From the NCBI RefSeq assembly GCF_035083965.1, contig NC_089731.1:813501-877500 (forward strand): DNA of 64,000 bases, given 5' to 3'. The notes under the pieces are model-generated. The model was not told where the DNA came from. It did not search any database and saw only the letters and a list, made by a program, of their open reading frames with translations. How positions within the stretch are numbered: the stretch's first letter is position 1; each line of letters opens with the position of its first letter. Of this stretch, positions 1 to 11,600 are shown piece by piece. The stretch is from Branchiostoma lanceolatum (lineage: Eukaryota; Chordata; Leptocardii; Amphioxiformes; Branchiostomatidae). Both the position numbers and the translations under genes were made by a program.

Positions 1-1015
1 ATTCTCTCTTCCGTCAGCGTTGTTAGCCTAGTAGAGACCATGGTTTACCGGTTAAACAGACCAAAACAAACGATCGAAAACATGCCTGAAATAGCGACTA
101 CCTGCCCGCCACGGTGCTGAGTGTAGCGCCGCACGCACCAAAGGGCCGGTCTGCATATTTCACGCCCCATTAACAAAGGAGACACAACAAAGCACGGGCA
201 GGTGTGCGGGCATCGGGTAGCTTTCTGGGGGAAGGTCACTGAACTCGGCTCCTTCACTGTTGAGAAAGACGTTTAAACATTATTATATTTAAGGTTCGTT
301 CGTTTTAAATATGCATCGCTAACAGTCATATATTGTAAAAACACAACATTAATTCAGCCTTCGAGCTGTGATTGTAGTGATATGAAGTTGTGTTCTCAAT
401 AAAGCCTTTACTACTATATCATGATAATTAAGATTCGAGCTCTGATCCTTTAGAAAGCCACCCACAAAGCGAACTAGTCGGTGTGGGTAATCTGCAAGCA
501 GATCTATAGGTTGCATAAAGACCGTATCAAACTGGCAGAGGAAGTACGTTTTGCATTACAAGCTCCTTCTTCCAGTTGGATACGGTCCTTGCAATCCATT
601 GGGTCTGGTTGGAGACTAGGTGTGGGCTTGAATAAAGGGAACTATGCGACTAGAGCGTCTTTTCTGAAGATGTGGCGTGAGTGTGTACGGTTGGCTTGAG
701 GTTGTCCACTACTATATACCTGCTATAATAAATTTTGTTCAAACTTTAAATTCAGATAAACAAAATATACAAAACAGAAACAAGAAAATACAGTTGTACA
801 TACACTGACAAATGAATAACTTGCGGCAATAATCAACTGAGCTTAAAAAACAAGGTATGGCGATTCCCACTTCTTGTTGTGTTTACATATTTTGTTCTGA
901 CGTGTTGCAATATTTTTCTCTAATCTGTATATATACTTGACAAAGGCGATAAATCTTTGGACGGATAGATTATTTTATGTTTGCTCTAAACATAATAAAT
1001 ATGATTTTAATACAG
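1..1015. other. Region before the metalloproteinase exons, no gene recognised
   Basis: Only short reading frames without recognisable domains are present. The first metalloproteinase exon, with signal peptide and early propeptide, should lie here or upstream of the window, but no candidate with a signal sequence and a compatible donor was found. Confidence 0.4.
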
Positions 1016-2383
1016 GACGAGTCAGCATCTATGGTCTACTTAAACAAGTACGACTGGATATCCAACGGCGTTCGGCCCACAGGCGGACCCGGTACCGCCC
1101 ACGAGATGAGGCGGCTCGGCTTGCGGGGTCCAGACAGCACCGGCCCCGCCCGCGTGCTGAGGAGGCCCCGGTGCGGCGTGGCGGATGTAGAAAACCCCGG
1201 GTCTTCAGACGTGCGGTGGCCCAGGACCGACCTGACCTACAAGATCAGCTACTACACCGCCGATCTCACCAGGGAGGAGGTGGACATAGCGATCGCTGAT
1301 GCCTTCGGGGTACGTCATAAATGTATGCATGTCACATTCAGCAATGCTTTACATGGGAGAAATCTCACTACTACTGTAGTAATAGCACATATACTGTACA
1401 GAAAGTGCGAATTAATAATGTTGACAAGTGGAAAAAATGGCTATTTTAAGAACTGCTACGCCGAGACCCAGGATCGAAACCGGGAAAGGTATCCTTGTCG
1501 GAGCTGCACCATCTTTTGGAAGAGACGACAAATGGGGGTCCCGTGTTCGAGGAGGTGCCTCGAGTGCGTTACAACAGCCTCATTACTCACATGGGTACCT
1601 ACTGGCTGTAATAATACAACTTGGTGAATAATACAATCTACTCTTTTTGGCTTATATGATATATAGTTCTTACATCCCTATCCAGCTGTGGGAGTCCGTC
1701 TCCTCGCTGCGCTTCACGCGCACGTTCGGCACCGCGGACATCGACATCTCCTTCGTGTACGGCGACCATTTCCACGACCAGGACCCGTTCGACGGGCCGT
1801 CCACGGCGGCAGGCGGCGGCAGCCTGGCCCACGCCTTCCCGCCCGACATCGACTCCGACTTCCGGGGGGACGTCCACTTCGACGACTCCGAGACATGGAC
1901 CATGGACAAGAAGGAAGGTTGGGATTTTTCGTGCGCGTCTCTCTCTGTCCCTGTTTCTCTCTGTCTCTCTGCGTGTCTGCCTCTCTATGTGTCTGTGTCT
2001 GTCCGTCTGTCTCTCTGTCTGTCTCTCTCCCTCTCTCTCTCTCTCTCTGTCTGTCCCTGTTTCTCTCTGTCTGTGAGTGTGTGTCTCTCTCTCTTTCTCT
2101 CTGTCTGTCCCTCCCTCCCCCTCTCTCTCTGTCCACGTACAGACTTTAATTTGATAGTATCGGCCTAACGCCATAGCTTCTTTTTCACTTTCAACTCCAG
2201 TGGAGTGAAGTATTCTCTTCTTTTCTTACTTCTTTACCTCTGTCTCTGTGTGTGTCTGTCTGCATGTGCATCTGTCTGCCTGTGTATTTGTCTGTCAGTA
2301 TCATCGCCTGTCTCTCTGTCTGCTCTGTCTCTCTCTCTCTGTCTCTGTCTCTCTCTGTCTCTCTCTCTCTATATATCTCTATC

Positions 2384-2438
<55 letters not shown>

Positions 2439-5400
2439 TAGTCAAGTCAAGTCTCTTACGTCTCTTTATTTGTTTCCTGCCACAGGTATAAACCTGTACC
2501 AGCTTGCTGTACACGAGATCGGCCACAGCCTCGGCCTGAGCCACTCCACGCAGCACAACTCCGTCATGTACCCATACTACCACGGGCTCCGACGTCACTT
2601 CCGGTTGCATCCGGACGACATCCGGCACATCCAGCGGCTGTACGGTCCTCCCCGAGTAGACACGATCGACAGTAAGGCACGCCTGTTTGTTTATTTGTTT
2701 TATTGTTTTGTGCTAAATGATAACCAGTAATCTACCTCAAGGTGTAACGCATTAGTTGTGTACAGTAAGGAGAAGCTGCGTAAGACTAAACTTTAAGGTT
2801 TGATAAACTCACAACGGGATGGACTCTTATCAATAAGTGTGCAGGGTTCTTTGAAGTGCTCGAGGTGCGGCTCTCCTCAACTGACAGAGGCCTCTGGCTT
2901 TACGACGCATCCGAAAGGACTTCCCTAACCAAAGATAGGTACTCATTTTCACAAGAGTAGAGTGAGCCAATAGGCGCAGAGTGTCTTTTCAGACACAACA
3001 TTGTGCCAGTTGACTCTCGTCTCCGGTCACATATAGGCTGCAGTACTATCGTGGATGACTAGTCAGCGCTTCAGAACGGCCGAGGTGCAGAGATCCAATA
3101 GAAACATAACTTTCTGACAGAAATAGTTTAAAGGTTGCCTGCGGAGTCTGACTCTGATCTGCTTTATCCAGATCGTCGCGGTTCGGGTCCCACGTACGAC
3201 ACCCGGGCGGCTTACACCACGGGGCCCTGCCGGTGCCCGCTCGGGGTCCCGGACCTACGCGAGGAGCCGGCCGGGGTCCCCGACACTCCCGGCAAGCCGC
3301 ACATCTGCACCGCTGCGACTCACATCGACACCATCGCCCGCATGGGCACAGAGACGTGGGTCTTCAAAAACAGGTAGCTATCACCTCCGTGAAAAGGGAG
3401 GTATCGTTTTGGTGTGTTTGTCTGTCTGTTTGTCGGTCTGTGTGGGTAAGTCTTGAAAAGACAAAGCTCAAGGTCGATTTTAGGCATTCTTGCGGCTTTC
3501 CTTTGTACTACAGCAAAACTTTTGCAGGTCACATCCACACAATCGCCCGTAAGACATGGGTTTTCAAAAACTAGTAGTTTGTCTTCAAAACAGGTAGTTA
3601 TTCTTTCAAAAAAGGCATTTATTCATTGAACAAAGGCTTGAAAACATGTGCACAGAGACAGGGGTCTTCAAAAACAGAAATATTTCATTCACTAATTGGT
3701 TTAGCTGTGAGACCGGGACGGGGGGCAATATCAACTTCCAACGACCTTTGACCTATTGCTGACGTCACACTTGCAGAGAAGTGGCGTGTTTAGAGCGATT
3801 TGGTCAGACAGCTGGATAAGACTCATTTCTCTGTAATTATCGGACACTTCTAATAAATAGATAAATAAATCGGACGTATGCACGACTATCACACGAATGT
3901 CCTCAAGTTTCGACTAATGTGACCAGGTTCATGTTCAGTGTACCCTGAGCGATTTTCTGTTTACTTCGCTTCCTTCAAGGACATCCCTTTGGTTTGATTG
4001 ACAGGTATTTCTGGCGAGGGCCTGACGGGAAGAACGGCCCTTACGTCATCAGTGAGTACTGGCGGGGGCTATCTGGCTACGCGAGCCACATCGACGCCAT
4101 CTACCAGCGGGACACCGACCAGAAGGTGCTCATCTTTCAAGGTACCCGCTCACGTCTGTCTGTCTGTCTGTCTGTATGTCTGTCTGTCTGTCTGTCTGTT
4201 TGCTTGCTTGGTTCGCATAACCGATAAACCACGTTGAGGCGTTTCCAGTATGTTGCGCAGAAGTTTCTAATTTTCCTAGGTACCCATTCACGCTTGTTTT
4301 TGTTGTGGATCTTTTTTGTTCTTTCGCATAACCGGTAAACACGTTGAGGCGTAACATACCAGTTGTGGAACAGTAAGTACACGCTGCGTAAGACCGGACT
4401 GTATGTCTAAGCCACCCACCGTCTCATGTTTGTTGAAAAAAGGTTGGTTTTTTATTTCTTTATTCATCTTCAGACAAGTGGGTAGCCCCATTCAACTTAT
4501 TTGAAGTTGATTTCCAAGGGGGCCCACTAAATAAATAACAAAAACGAATCGTGTTACATTCAGTGAGACAACCAGAGGACAACAAACAATAAAAGTTGAT
4601 GTGCCCTGATATGTAGATGGCCTCATTGACCATGACTCCTCTCGTGAAGTAGTTCTCTTCAGTGTCTACTGTCTATAGATCTAGTGCTTTGAGGTTGCCC
4701 AAAGTGACAGTGTGGCCAAGCCTGATCATACAATGTTATGTATAATGCCATGCAAGTTCAGAACCGATCTTCCAACCATCTTTGTCTTTTTCCAACAGGA
4801 CGCCACTATTGGGTTTTCCACGTGAATAAACTCGAGAGCGGTCCTCACCCCATTTTCACCTTAGGGCTGCCCAACTACGTGGACGCCGTGCTGACGTGGA
4901 ACGGGAAAACCTACTTCTTCAGGGTCAGTATCCATTAACACCCCCCCCCCCCAAATCGACTAGAGGCTGCGACCGTGCTGCGACCGCTCAGCGACCAAAG
5001 ATTTGACGGATCACTCAACGAATTTCATACATAAAGACCGATCTGTTTTAACGTTTATAAGTTTTTTGTCTTCTAAATGATACTTTTATATCTTGCAAAT
5101 ATTTTAGTTAATAAATCAAGGTTACACAAATCCGCTGTCGACCGCCGTCTATTGCAATTTTACGTAGACAGAGTTTCAATAGAGAGGGATCCCACATATT
5201 CACTGCTTGCATACTTTCTCACTAAAGTGTTATTTCAAGTTGAGAAGAATCAGAGGACTGATCAAAAACTTTCTTACGCTTAGCTTTGGGTACGGAAATA
5301 GCGTATACTATTTTGTAACAGTATTCTATACTTACCTCCGAGCAGGAGGTTCACCTTTGACGGAGGTACTGTTCTGGGTTGTTTTTGTGTGTTCACATCT

Positions 5401-6464
5401 TTAACTCAAGATCCTTTTTGATGGATTTGTTTGAATTTTGGTATTTGTGTACAGTGTAGTTATTGAGGTTCCGAAGAATAATGGAGATTTTGGGCCCCTG
5501 GCGGTATGTTTAGGCACTGCAACATTACAGGCCGACACCCCTTCCTGAAAATAATGCAGCTGGTCTGTACAGCTGGTCTGCCTACTTCCATGGAATGGGG
5601 GCGACCGAATAGCCCCTCACGGGCGGGAGATAGCTAGGATTCATTAAGAGAAGAATGGAAGAATCATTTAAACCAGTGAGGGCTAGGGCTATTGGATTAA
5701 GAAATTCACAAAATATTTCACTTAGAATATTTAACGAAGGTATGAAATGTTCGTCTTCTTCCGTTGTAGGGGAGACGCTATTGGCTGTACGACGAGAAGG
5801 AGAGGCGGCTTGACTCGCGGACTCCCAAGCCCATCCGCAGGACGTGGAAGGGCCTGCCGCATGACGGGCTGGACGCTGCAATTCGGCACGACGACGGTAG
5901 GTGGCGTTGTCTCAAAGGGAATGACGGCAACCCATGACTGTTTCAGGAGAAACGACTGTAATATCCAAGCAGATGTTGGGAGCCAAATTATTAAATTGTC
6001 CTAGCTCTCCGTTTCTGTTGCAAACGGCCTCAATGCAATATAGTGCGATGCAATACAATACAATACAAGACAATACCATATAAGATGACCTATCATTAAC
6101 TAAACATGACTCTATTTCTTTCTTATCAAATCTGTAGGATGCCATCTGAAACAGTGAGCTGGTTGATCAATAAAAATGACTTGTCTAACCTCTTTCTTAA
6201 TGACCCCAATGAAAACGTCCAGCAGGCCGATTTGCCTTTTTTTTTCGTGAACGAACAAAGGTTCAAACGAACAAACAAACAAATAAATAAACCTGTGTGT
6301 TTTCAGGATCGCTGTATTTCTTCAACGGAGACCAGGTGTACAGAATGGACGAGCAGGAACTGGAGGTGACCCGGGGGTACCCCAGGGTAGCAGCCTTGGA
6401 CTACTTCCATTGTCCGCCGCCTGCAAGCGAAGACCACAGAGAATTCCGCTTCCCGGCGCCTTGA
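1016..6464 (+). CDS. Matrix metalloproteinase with hemopexin domain (5' exon missing)
   Basis: A secreted zinc endopeptidase of the matrixin family that would cleave extracellular matrix proteins. Eight exons join in phase: 1016-1309, 1686-1917, 2486-2671, 3172-3373, 4005-4141, 4799-4923, 5770-5896 and 6307-6464, giving 486 codons plus stop. Exon 1 holds the end of the propeptide with the cysteine switch PRCGVAD (partial residues 51-57) and the start of the catalytic domain. Exon 3 carries the zinc site [11 protein letters not shown] (about residues 185-195) and the Met-turn residues SVMYP. Exons 4-8 encode a proline/glycine-rich hinge and a four-bladed hemopexin domain, with the usual first and last cysteines (HIC, FHC). 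No transmembrane or GPI tail and no RXKR furin site before the catalytic domain is visible, so it is probably a secreted form activated by other proteases. No signal-peptide exon is seen in 1-1015; it may lie outside the window. Poly(A) signal candidate at 7515-7520. It cannot be assigned to one vertebrate MMP. Confidence 0.9.
1515..1615 (+). repeat. Dispersed SINE-like repeat fragment in a metalloproteinase intron
   Basis: Matches the reverse complement of 14645-14735 and includes a conserved CAGCCTCATTACTCA block. It lies between the exons ending at 1309 and starting at 1686. Confidence 0.5.
1927..2440 (+). repeat. Pyrimidine-rich microsatellites, (CT)n with CTGT variants
   Basis: Two long runs of CT/TCTG-type simple sequence (about 1927-2134 and 2225-2437) fill most of the metalloproteinase intron between its second and third exons. 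Long open frames on both strands here are low-complexity artefacts. Confidence 0.95.
4153..4201 (+). repeat. TCTG microsatellite
   Basis: About a dozen TCTG units begin a few bases inside the metalloproteinase intron after the exon ending at 4141. Confidence 0.9.
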
Positions 6465-7740
6465 CAAACAACCTGCGGCTAGTTCAAGTTCAGATGATTC
6501 CTGTACCTTATGGTGTATAGATAGGCAGCAAAACGATCCATGACTAGACGATAGATGGGCTACATGCATACAATTTGTCCCAAGTATGCAAATGAGATAC
6601 ATTTTCATGATGCAAGTAATACATCACATTTATACAAATTAGGTATTCATAACATTTGCTGATGATTATAAGAAACCGTTTAGCTTATCCCAAGTATGCA
6701 AATAAGGGTAGCAACCTTTGACTACTTCCACTGTCCGCCGCCTGCCAGCGAAGACCACAGAGAATTCCGCTTCCCGGCGCCTTGAAGAACAGACCTGCGT
6801 CTAGTTCAAGTTCAAGTTTTTCACTCATGTACCTTATGGTGTATTGGCAGCGCCCATCTCCATTCCCCTTGGGCCACACAGCATTACCAAATATCACAGA
6901 AATTTCAGCCTCTCGGCGCCTTGACGACCAAACCTGCCGCTTGTTCAACTTCAAGTTCTTCCCATATCATATGGTGCATGGGGTGGCGCACATCTCCATG
7001 TCCCTTGGGCCACACAGTTGTAGAAGCTTTAAAATAGGGGCGAGTCCATCGGCATGCTATGTTTTCGACTACAATACTCTCTCGCCCTGGCAAAGCTCAC
7101 AGACGAACGAACCTGCAGCTAGTTTAAATTTAAGTTCTTCCCACATGTTCCCGTGTTTCATTCATATGCAGTATAGCGCATAGGGCAGCGCCTATCTTTG
7201 TTTACTTAGCCCTCGGGCAACACAGCAAACACCAGTTCACAGTGTTTAATTTTCATACTCTTTCGCATTTGCAGAGCTGACTGAGAATTCCGCTTCCAGA
7301 CACCTCGATGATCATAAAAAAACCAGTCTATCTCAACTTCATTGCATAAGCATTCGTTTTGTATGTATTTGTATATACTTACTTCAAGTCGTATCATTAT
7401 GCATTTGTATCATGATAATGATGTTTTGTACGTATCATTTTAAGTTGGACAGACGTCTGAAAAATTATGTATTCTGTTAAACTTGTTCTATTTACTGTAT
7501 TATAACAAACCTGAAATAAATAAATTTAAAAATGCAACTAGTTGAAGTTCAAATCCTTCCCACACAAAATGATTTATAGGTCGGCGCATATCTCCGTTTC
7601 CCATGGTCCACACAGTTGTGCAAGCGCAGACGATACTATTGCAGGGAGCTAGTCTGATGATAGTGCTTCAGCACTCTAAGTATCGTAGAGATCACACAAA
7701 ATGTAGGTTCCGAACGCTTTGACGAACAAAGCGAATTATG
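6464..7740 (+). repeat. Degenerate tandem copies of the metalloproteinase last-exon tail and 3' UTR
   Basis: Positions 6706-6785 repeat the last 80 bases of the final coding exon, including the stop codon. The following UTR segment (a CCTGC..CTAGTTCAAGTTCA box, a CCC-ACATG/ATGGTG box, then a CATCTCC..CTTGGGCCACACAG box) recurs with decay near 6790, 6925, 7105, 7290 and 7530. The later copies lie inside or beyond the likely 3' UTR and encode nothing recognisable. Confidence 0.8.
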
Positions 7741-7835
7741 TAATTCTAAGGCAAACCGTTCTCTACAGCTGGATAAGATACGACCCCTCCTCTCTGATCA
7801 CCCCATCCAGGTAACTACACAACAATACACAACAG

Positions 7836-7910
7836 GGTAGTGTGGTGTAACTGCAGGGTCTTCGGCCCAGAACCCAGCGGTTCCCGGGTTCGAATCTTCT
7901 GACGCCATGA
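7836..7910 (+). mobile_element. tRNA-like SINE head (possible)
   Basis: A stretch with a pol III A-box-like segment (GTGTGGTGTAACTGC) and a B-box-like segment (GGGTTCGAATCT) about 45 bases later resembles the tRNA-derived head of a SINE. No intact tRNA fold or tail was confirmed. Confidence 0.4.
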
Positions 7911-8103
7911 AATAGTAAGGTATAGTACACAATAATGAAATAAACACAAAGTAAAAAGAAAGTCGTCAACTAGCACTACTTCTAATCTCAGCATTCAATG
8001 TTCGGTTTGATTTCTTTTTTGTGTGCAGTGTATATGATAATAAAAAGTTAAACCGTCTATGCACGACGGAAGTAAAAACAACAACAATGCATGACACCAA
8101 ATG

Positions 8104-8190
8104 GACTCGGCTCCTAGCCTTGAACTTGGCTCTTAGCCATTAACTTGGCTCCTGGCCATGAACTCTGCTTCTAGCCATGAACCTGGCTTG
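8104..8190 (+). promoter_or_regulatory. 19-bp tandem repeat with TTGGC-N5-GCCA cores upstream of the mosaic gene
   Basis: Four to five decayed copies of a 19-bp unit (TTGGCTCCTAGCCATGAAC-like) end about 125 bases before the start codon at 8316. Each core is two inverted half-sites spaced by five bases, the layout of NFI/CTF binding sites. A homologous array stands upstream of the paralogous gene at 26661. Binding is an inference. Confidence 0.5.
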
Positions 8191-8315
8191 TATCTATGTT
8201 TTGGTGCCCAAATCCAGCAGACACGCTCTTTTACGACTTCCTCCTGTCCTGGGTTTGCCCTCATTCAGCAAACAAACGTCCGGGCCTGGAGCACTTTGTT
8301 TAGTCGAGTCCCTCC

Positions 8316-8602
8316 ATGATGGCGAGTATCTTGCTGCTCGCTGTCGTTCTTCTGTCCGGCATTTTCCCTTCCCGATCCCAGGACACCCGTACCGTCAGCT
8401 CAACCACCAACGCTGCGGCTCTCGAGTGGCAAGTCCCAAAGACAAAGGAGGAAACGGGCCGCTTAAAAAAACAAGCGAATGGATTGTCGTCGATAGTGGA
8501 AGCTCTGCCTGTACAAGAGGCGAAGTTTGTCTCCAGGGTTGGGAAAAAGAGTGCCCAGCTGGAACAGAAACTGATACTGAAGAAAGTTGGTTCCATTCGC
8601 AG
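8316..8602 (+). CDS. Exon 1 of the mosaic gene: signal peptide and decayed coiled coil
   Basis: The first about 22 residues form a hydrophobic signal peptide ([10 protein letters not shown] core). The remainder aligns with the coiled-coil exon of the gene at 26661 through shared blocks such as KEETGRLK and SAQLEQ. Several hydrophobic heptad positions are replaced here, so oligomerisation through this segment is less likely than in the paralogue. The donor at 8603 leaves phase 2, which matches the acceptor at 9883. Confidence 0.75.
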
Positions 8603-11600
8603 GTAAGAGACTTCCGTACCAACGCTCAGGCTAGAAAAGGTAGTCTGCTACTCGACACTTGAAGAAGAGTAATTTCAATACGCCAATTTATCGCACCCTA
8701 CCTATTCAAAGGTCTGGTTTACGTTCCTTCCAATCAGCAGACCCTAAAATGAAAATCAATGAATACGTTTCGTAATTGTCTGTTTGATCCAAGACTGAGG
8801 GAGTCAAATCAAGGAGGTTATGTAACCTCCTTGGTCAAATCAATGTTGCTGGCAAGTATTTTCCAAATTCAGCATTGTGTGTTTCAATGATATATGACAG
8901 GAAAGCCTTCGTCTATGGTGTCCATTCATTGAAGTACCAGTTCATTTAAAAACATTGCGGGTTTAGAAGAACAGAGAATAACTCAGTCTGTCTTCCTCGT
9001 CCCGGCCTGCACTCAGTTCGTGTACGCGGAAGTCTTCCTCGTCTGAGTCTGCACTCACGGAGGGTCAGTTTCCTGCTGATAACAGTACAGAGAGGTCTCA
9101 TTTCGGATTCTATGCCAGACTGGTGTTATAAAAAATGGATCAGCTAAAATGTAGTACATGTATATAGGTATGGTAATTGTGGAACAGTTTAAAACAATGC
9201 AGGTTTTCAACGCCATAGAGATAGATTTTTGTATTTTGTGTATATTTCCACGTTCCCCGTCTGACTTCCGGTCGGACTTTGTTCTTGTCTCCATCCAGTA
9301 ACCAAGTACGTCATCACGGCGGGCGGCGACATCAGCGGCGGAAAAGGAGTCCCATCGGTAACAGGTTTCTCAGCACAGTATCTTTTAAGCGTATTGTTTG
9401 CTTCTAGTCTGACAGAATTATAGACGTGTGTTTTTTTATTTATTTCTGAATTGTATTTTAGTATCCCTTTTGAAATTCTGTTTTTTTTTTTGCACTTTAC
9501 ATATCGATAGTCTTCATTGTTATGAAATGAAATGAAATGACAATGCTGGTGACAGCTTTCTAAAGTAAATTTCAATGCAGGGATTGGTAGTAGTAGGGTA
9601 AAGGGGAAGCCTTCGTTACCAGCCAAATGAGATAACGCGTTACTCCTTGGCGACGCCTCAGGGGCTGAACTTTCTTTTGATATCAGGCCTGACTTAAAAG
9701 TATTTCTATACCTGGTAGTGCAATGCGGCTCGCGAATTTTCAACAAAGCATACAGGGTCACCTCTAATCTTCTCAATGATCGTGTTGTTGTTTTTTATGT
9801 GCAGAGGTTTGATGCCATTGGCCAGTTTATGTCAAACTTATTTCAAAGCAATATGTTGACTTCTATCTGCAGTCTCATTCAGAACGAGGCCTTCGAACCA
9901 AACCGCCATGTTGGGCGATCCCGCCATCCTCCACTGCGCTGCGCATGAGCAGAACTACCTCTCTGTCACGTGGTACAAAGGCGGGAAAGCGTTGACCCCT
10001 CCCTTCCCAAGGACGATATTCGTCCTGTGGAACAACGACCTTCTCGTCATCGCAAATGTAGACAACGCTGACAAGTATACCTGTGAACTAAGGAGGGGAA
10101 ATGCAAGGATATCGGCCGATGCCTGGATAACCATAAAATCTGGTATGTTCGTATTCTTCACGTAAAAAAATCAATTGCATTGGGTACACGTATCTGTTTT
10201 CATGTGAAGTAGATTATTACAATTTGCTGTTCCAATGTTTATGATAGTCTAAGATTGATAGAAAATATCACATTGTTCTCCTTAGCCTTAGGTTGTCGTA
10301 AATGTACAAATACACGGTAATTGTTCATACTGTACAAATTGTAGCGTGGAAGTCTAAGCGCAGTGGTGGTGTCATTTAAGTCGCTGTACAGAAAACTCGA
10401 AATGGAGCAAAATGGAACAACAAGGGAACTACAGAAAGTGCGAAATGGAACGAAAGCTATGGAACGTTTGACCAATTGCTGACGTCGCTTATTTGTAAAG
10501 CCACGTGTTAATAAAGTTATGTGTCTGTAACTCTCGCAAGGTTACGTTCTGAAGTAATTGCTAATCATTAATCCTGAAGAAGGCGACATTGGTCGTTGAA
10601 AATTTGATCCGTGAATACCTTAGTGTTAAAAGAAAGCAATGTATTCTGATTACTACAAACACAAATGAGCTTCCATGATAAAAAGGTCTTCTTTTTCTTC
10701 TTTTTCAAATGCTTCAAATGTAGGAAACCTTTTTTTACAGAGATTGCCGAGACTCCAGTCGACGCTACCGTACAGTTTGGGAAAAGTCACATATTCAGAT
10801 GCTGGCCAACCGGAGCAGACCGGATCACGTGGAGCAAAGATGGCCGGCCTCCGAGCTCGTTCATCGACGGGAAACGCGTCCTGCAGAACCGGGGAGACCT
10901 GGTGCTGACGTCCGTAACCCGGGCGGACTCCGGCCGGTACACCTGCACCGCCAGTAGGGACGGGGACGCGCAAACTATACAGGCCGAGGCTACCTTAGTG
11001 GTTGCTGATGTCGACATTGCTGGAGGTACCCATCGTGCTTTGCATCGTGATTTTTAATCACGTGCTTGTGACGTCTATAGTCCGTAATGTTTGTGGGTTC
11101 AAACAATCGTGAGGACATTGCGTGTTTCCCTGTAATTCGTCCTCCATACACATTCCTATGCGAGTCAAAAGAGTAAAAGTACATGGGTGGTTCATTCTAA
11201 GAGGCATTTTTTTATTGACATTTCGTTATTGGCGCTTTTACGAGACGAATCAGCTTTTTGTTGCTTCTTGTTTCAATTGTCTCACTAGTTTGCGGCCGCC
11301 CTGTCCATGCCGCCGGTCCGGACGGGCTCATTGTGGGCGGCGCAGAGGTAGAACCGGGAGAGTTCCCATGGCAAGCCATGCTTTGGGACATCAGGCCCAA
11401 TTGTACAAGAAACAGGTACCGATCGCGAGGGCAACCAACATTTACTCTATCTGGAGAAGGGGACGGGGCTAAAAGTGCCCGCGCCAACTTTGACATTGTA
11501 TAAATGTTAAACGACGTATGCTAGGGCTACAAAACTTGGTGATTTTTGCTAGAATTAAGTTGGCAACAATTGCATGATATTGTATATGTTTATCATTTTT

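Larger units (their letters stand above)
7745..8315. other. Intergenic region upstream of the mosaic gene
   Basis: Apart from the SINE-like head and the TTGGC-N5-GCCA tandem repeat listed separately, no gene is seen. Positions 8240-8315 are closely similar to the 5' UTR of the fibrinogen-related gene at 26661, so they are probably its paralogous 5' UTR. Confidence 0.5.

Noticed and set aside
481..699. 72-codon frame upstream of the metalloproteinase
   Set aside because: No signal peptide, no compatible donor and no recognised domain, so it was not used as the missing first exon.
1638..2730. Several frames rich in Ser/Leu or Arg/Glu over the CT microsatellites
   Set aside because: Low-complexity translations of simple repeat; only 1686-1917 and 2486-2671 match the metalloproteinase.
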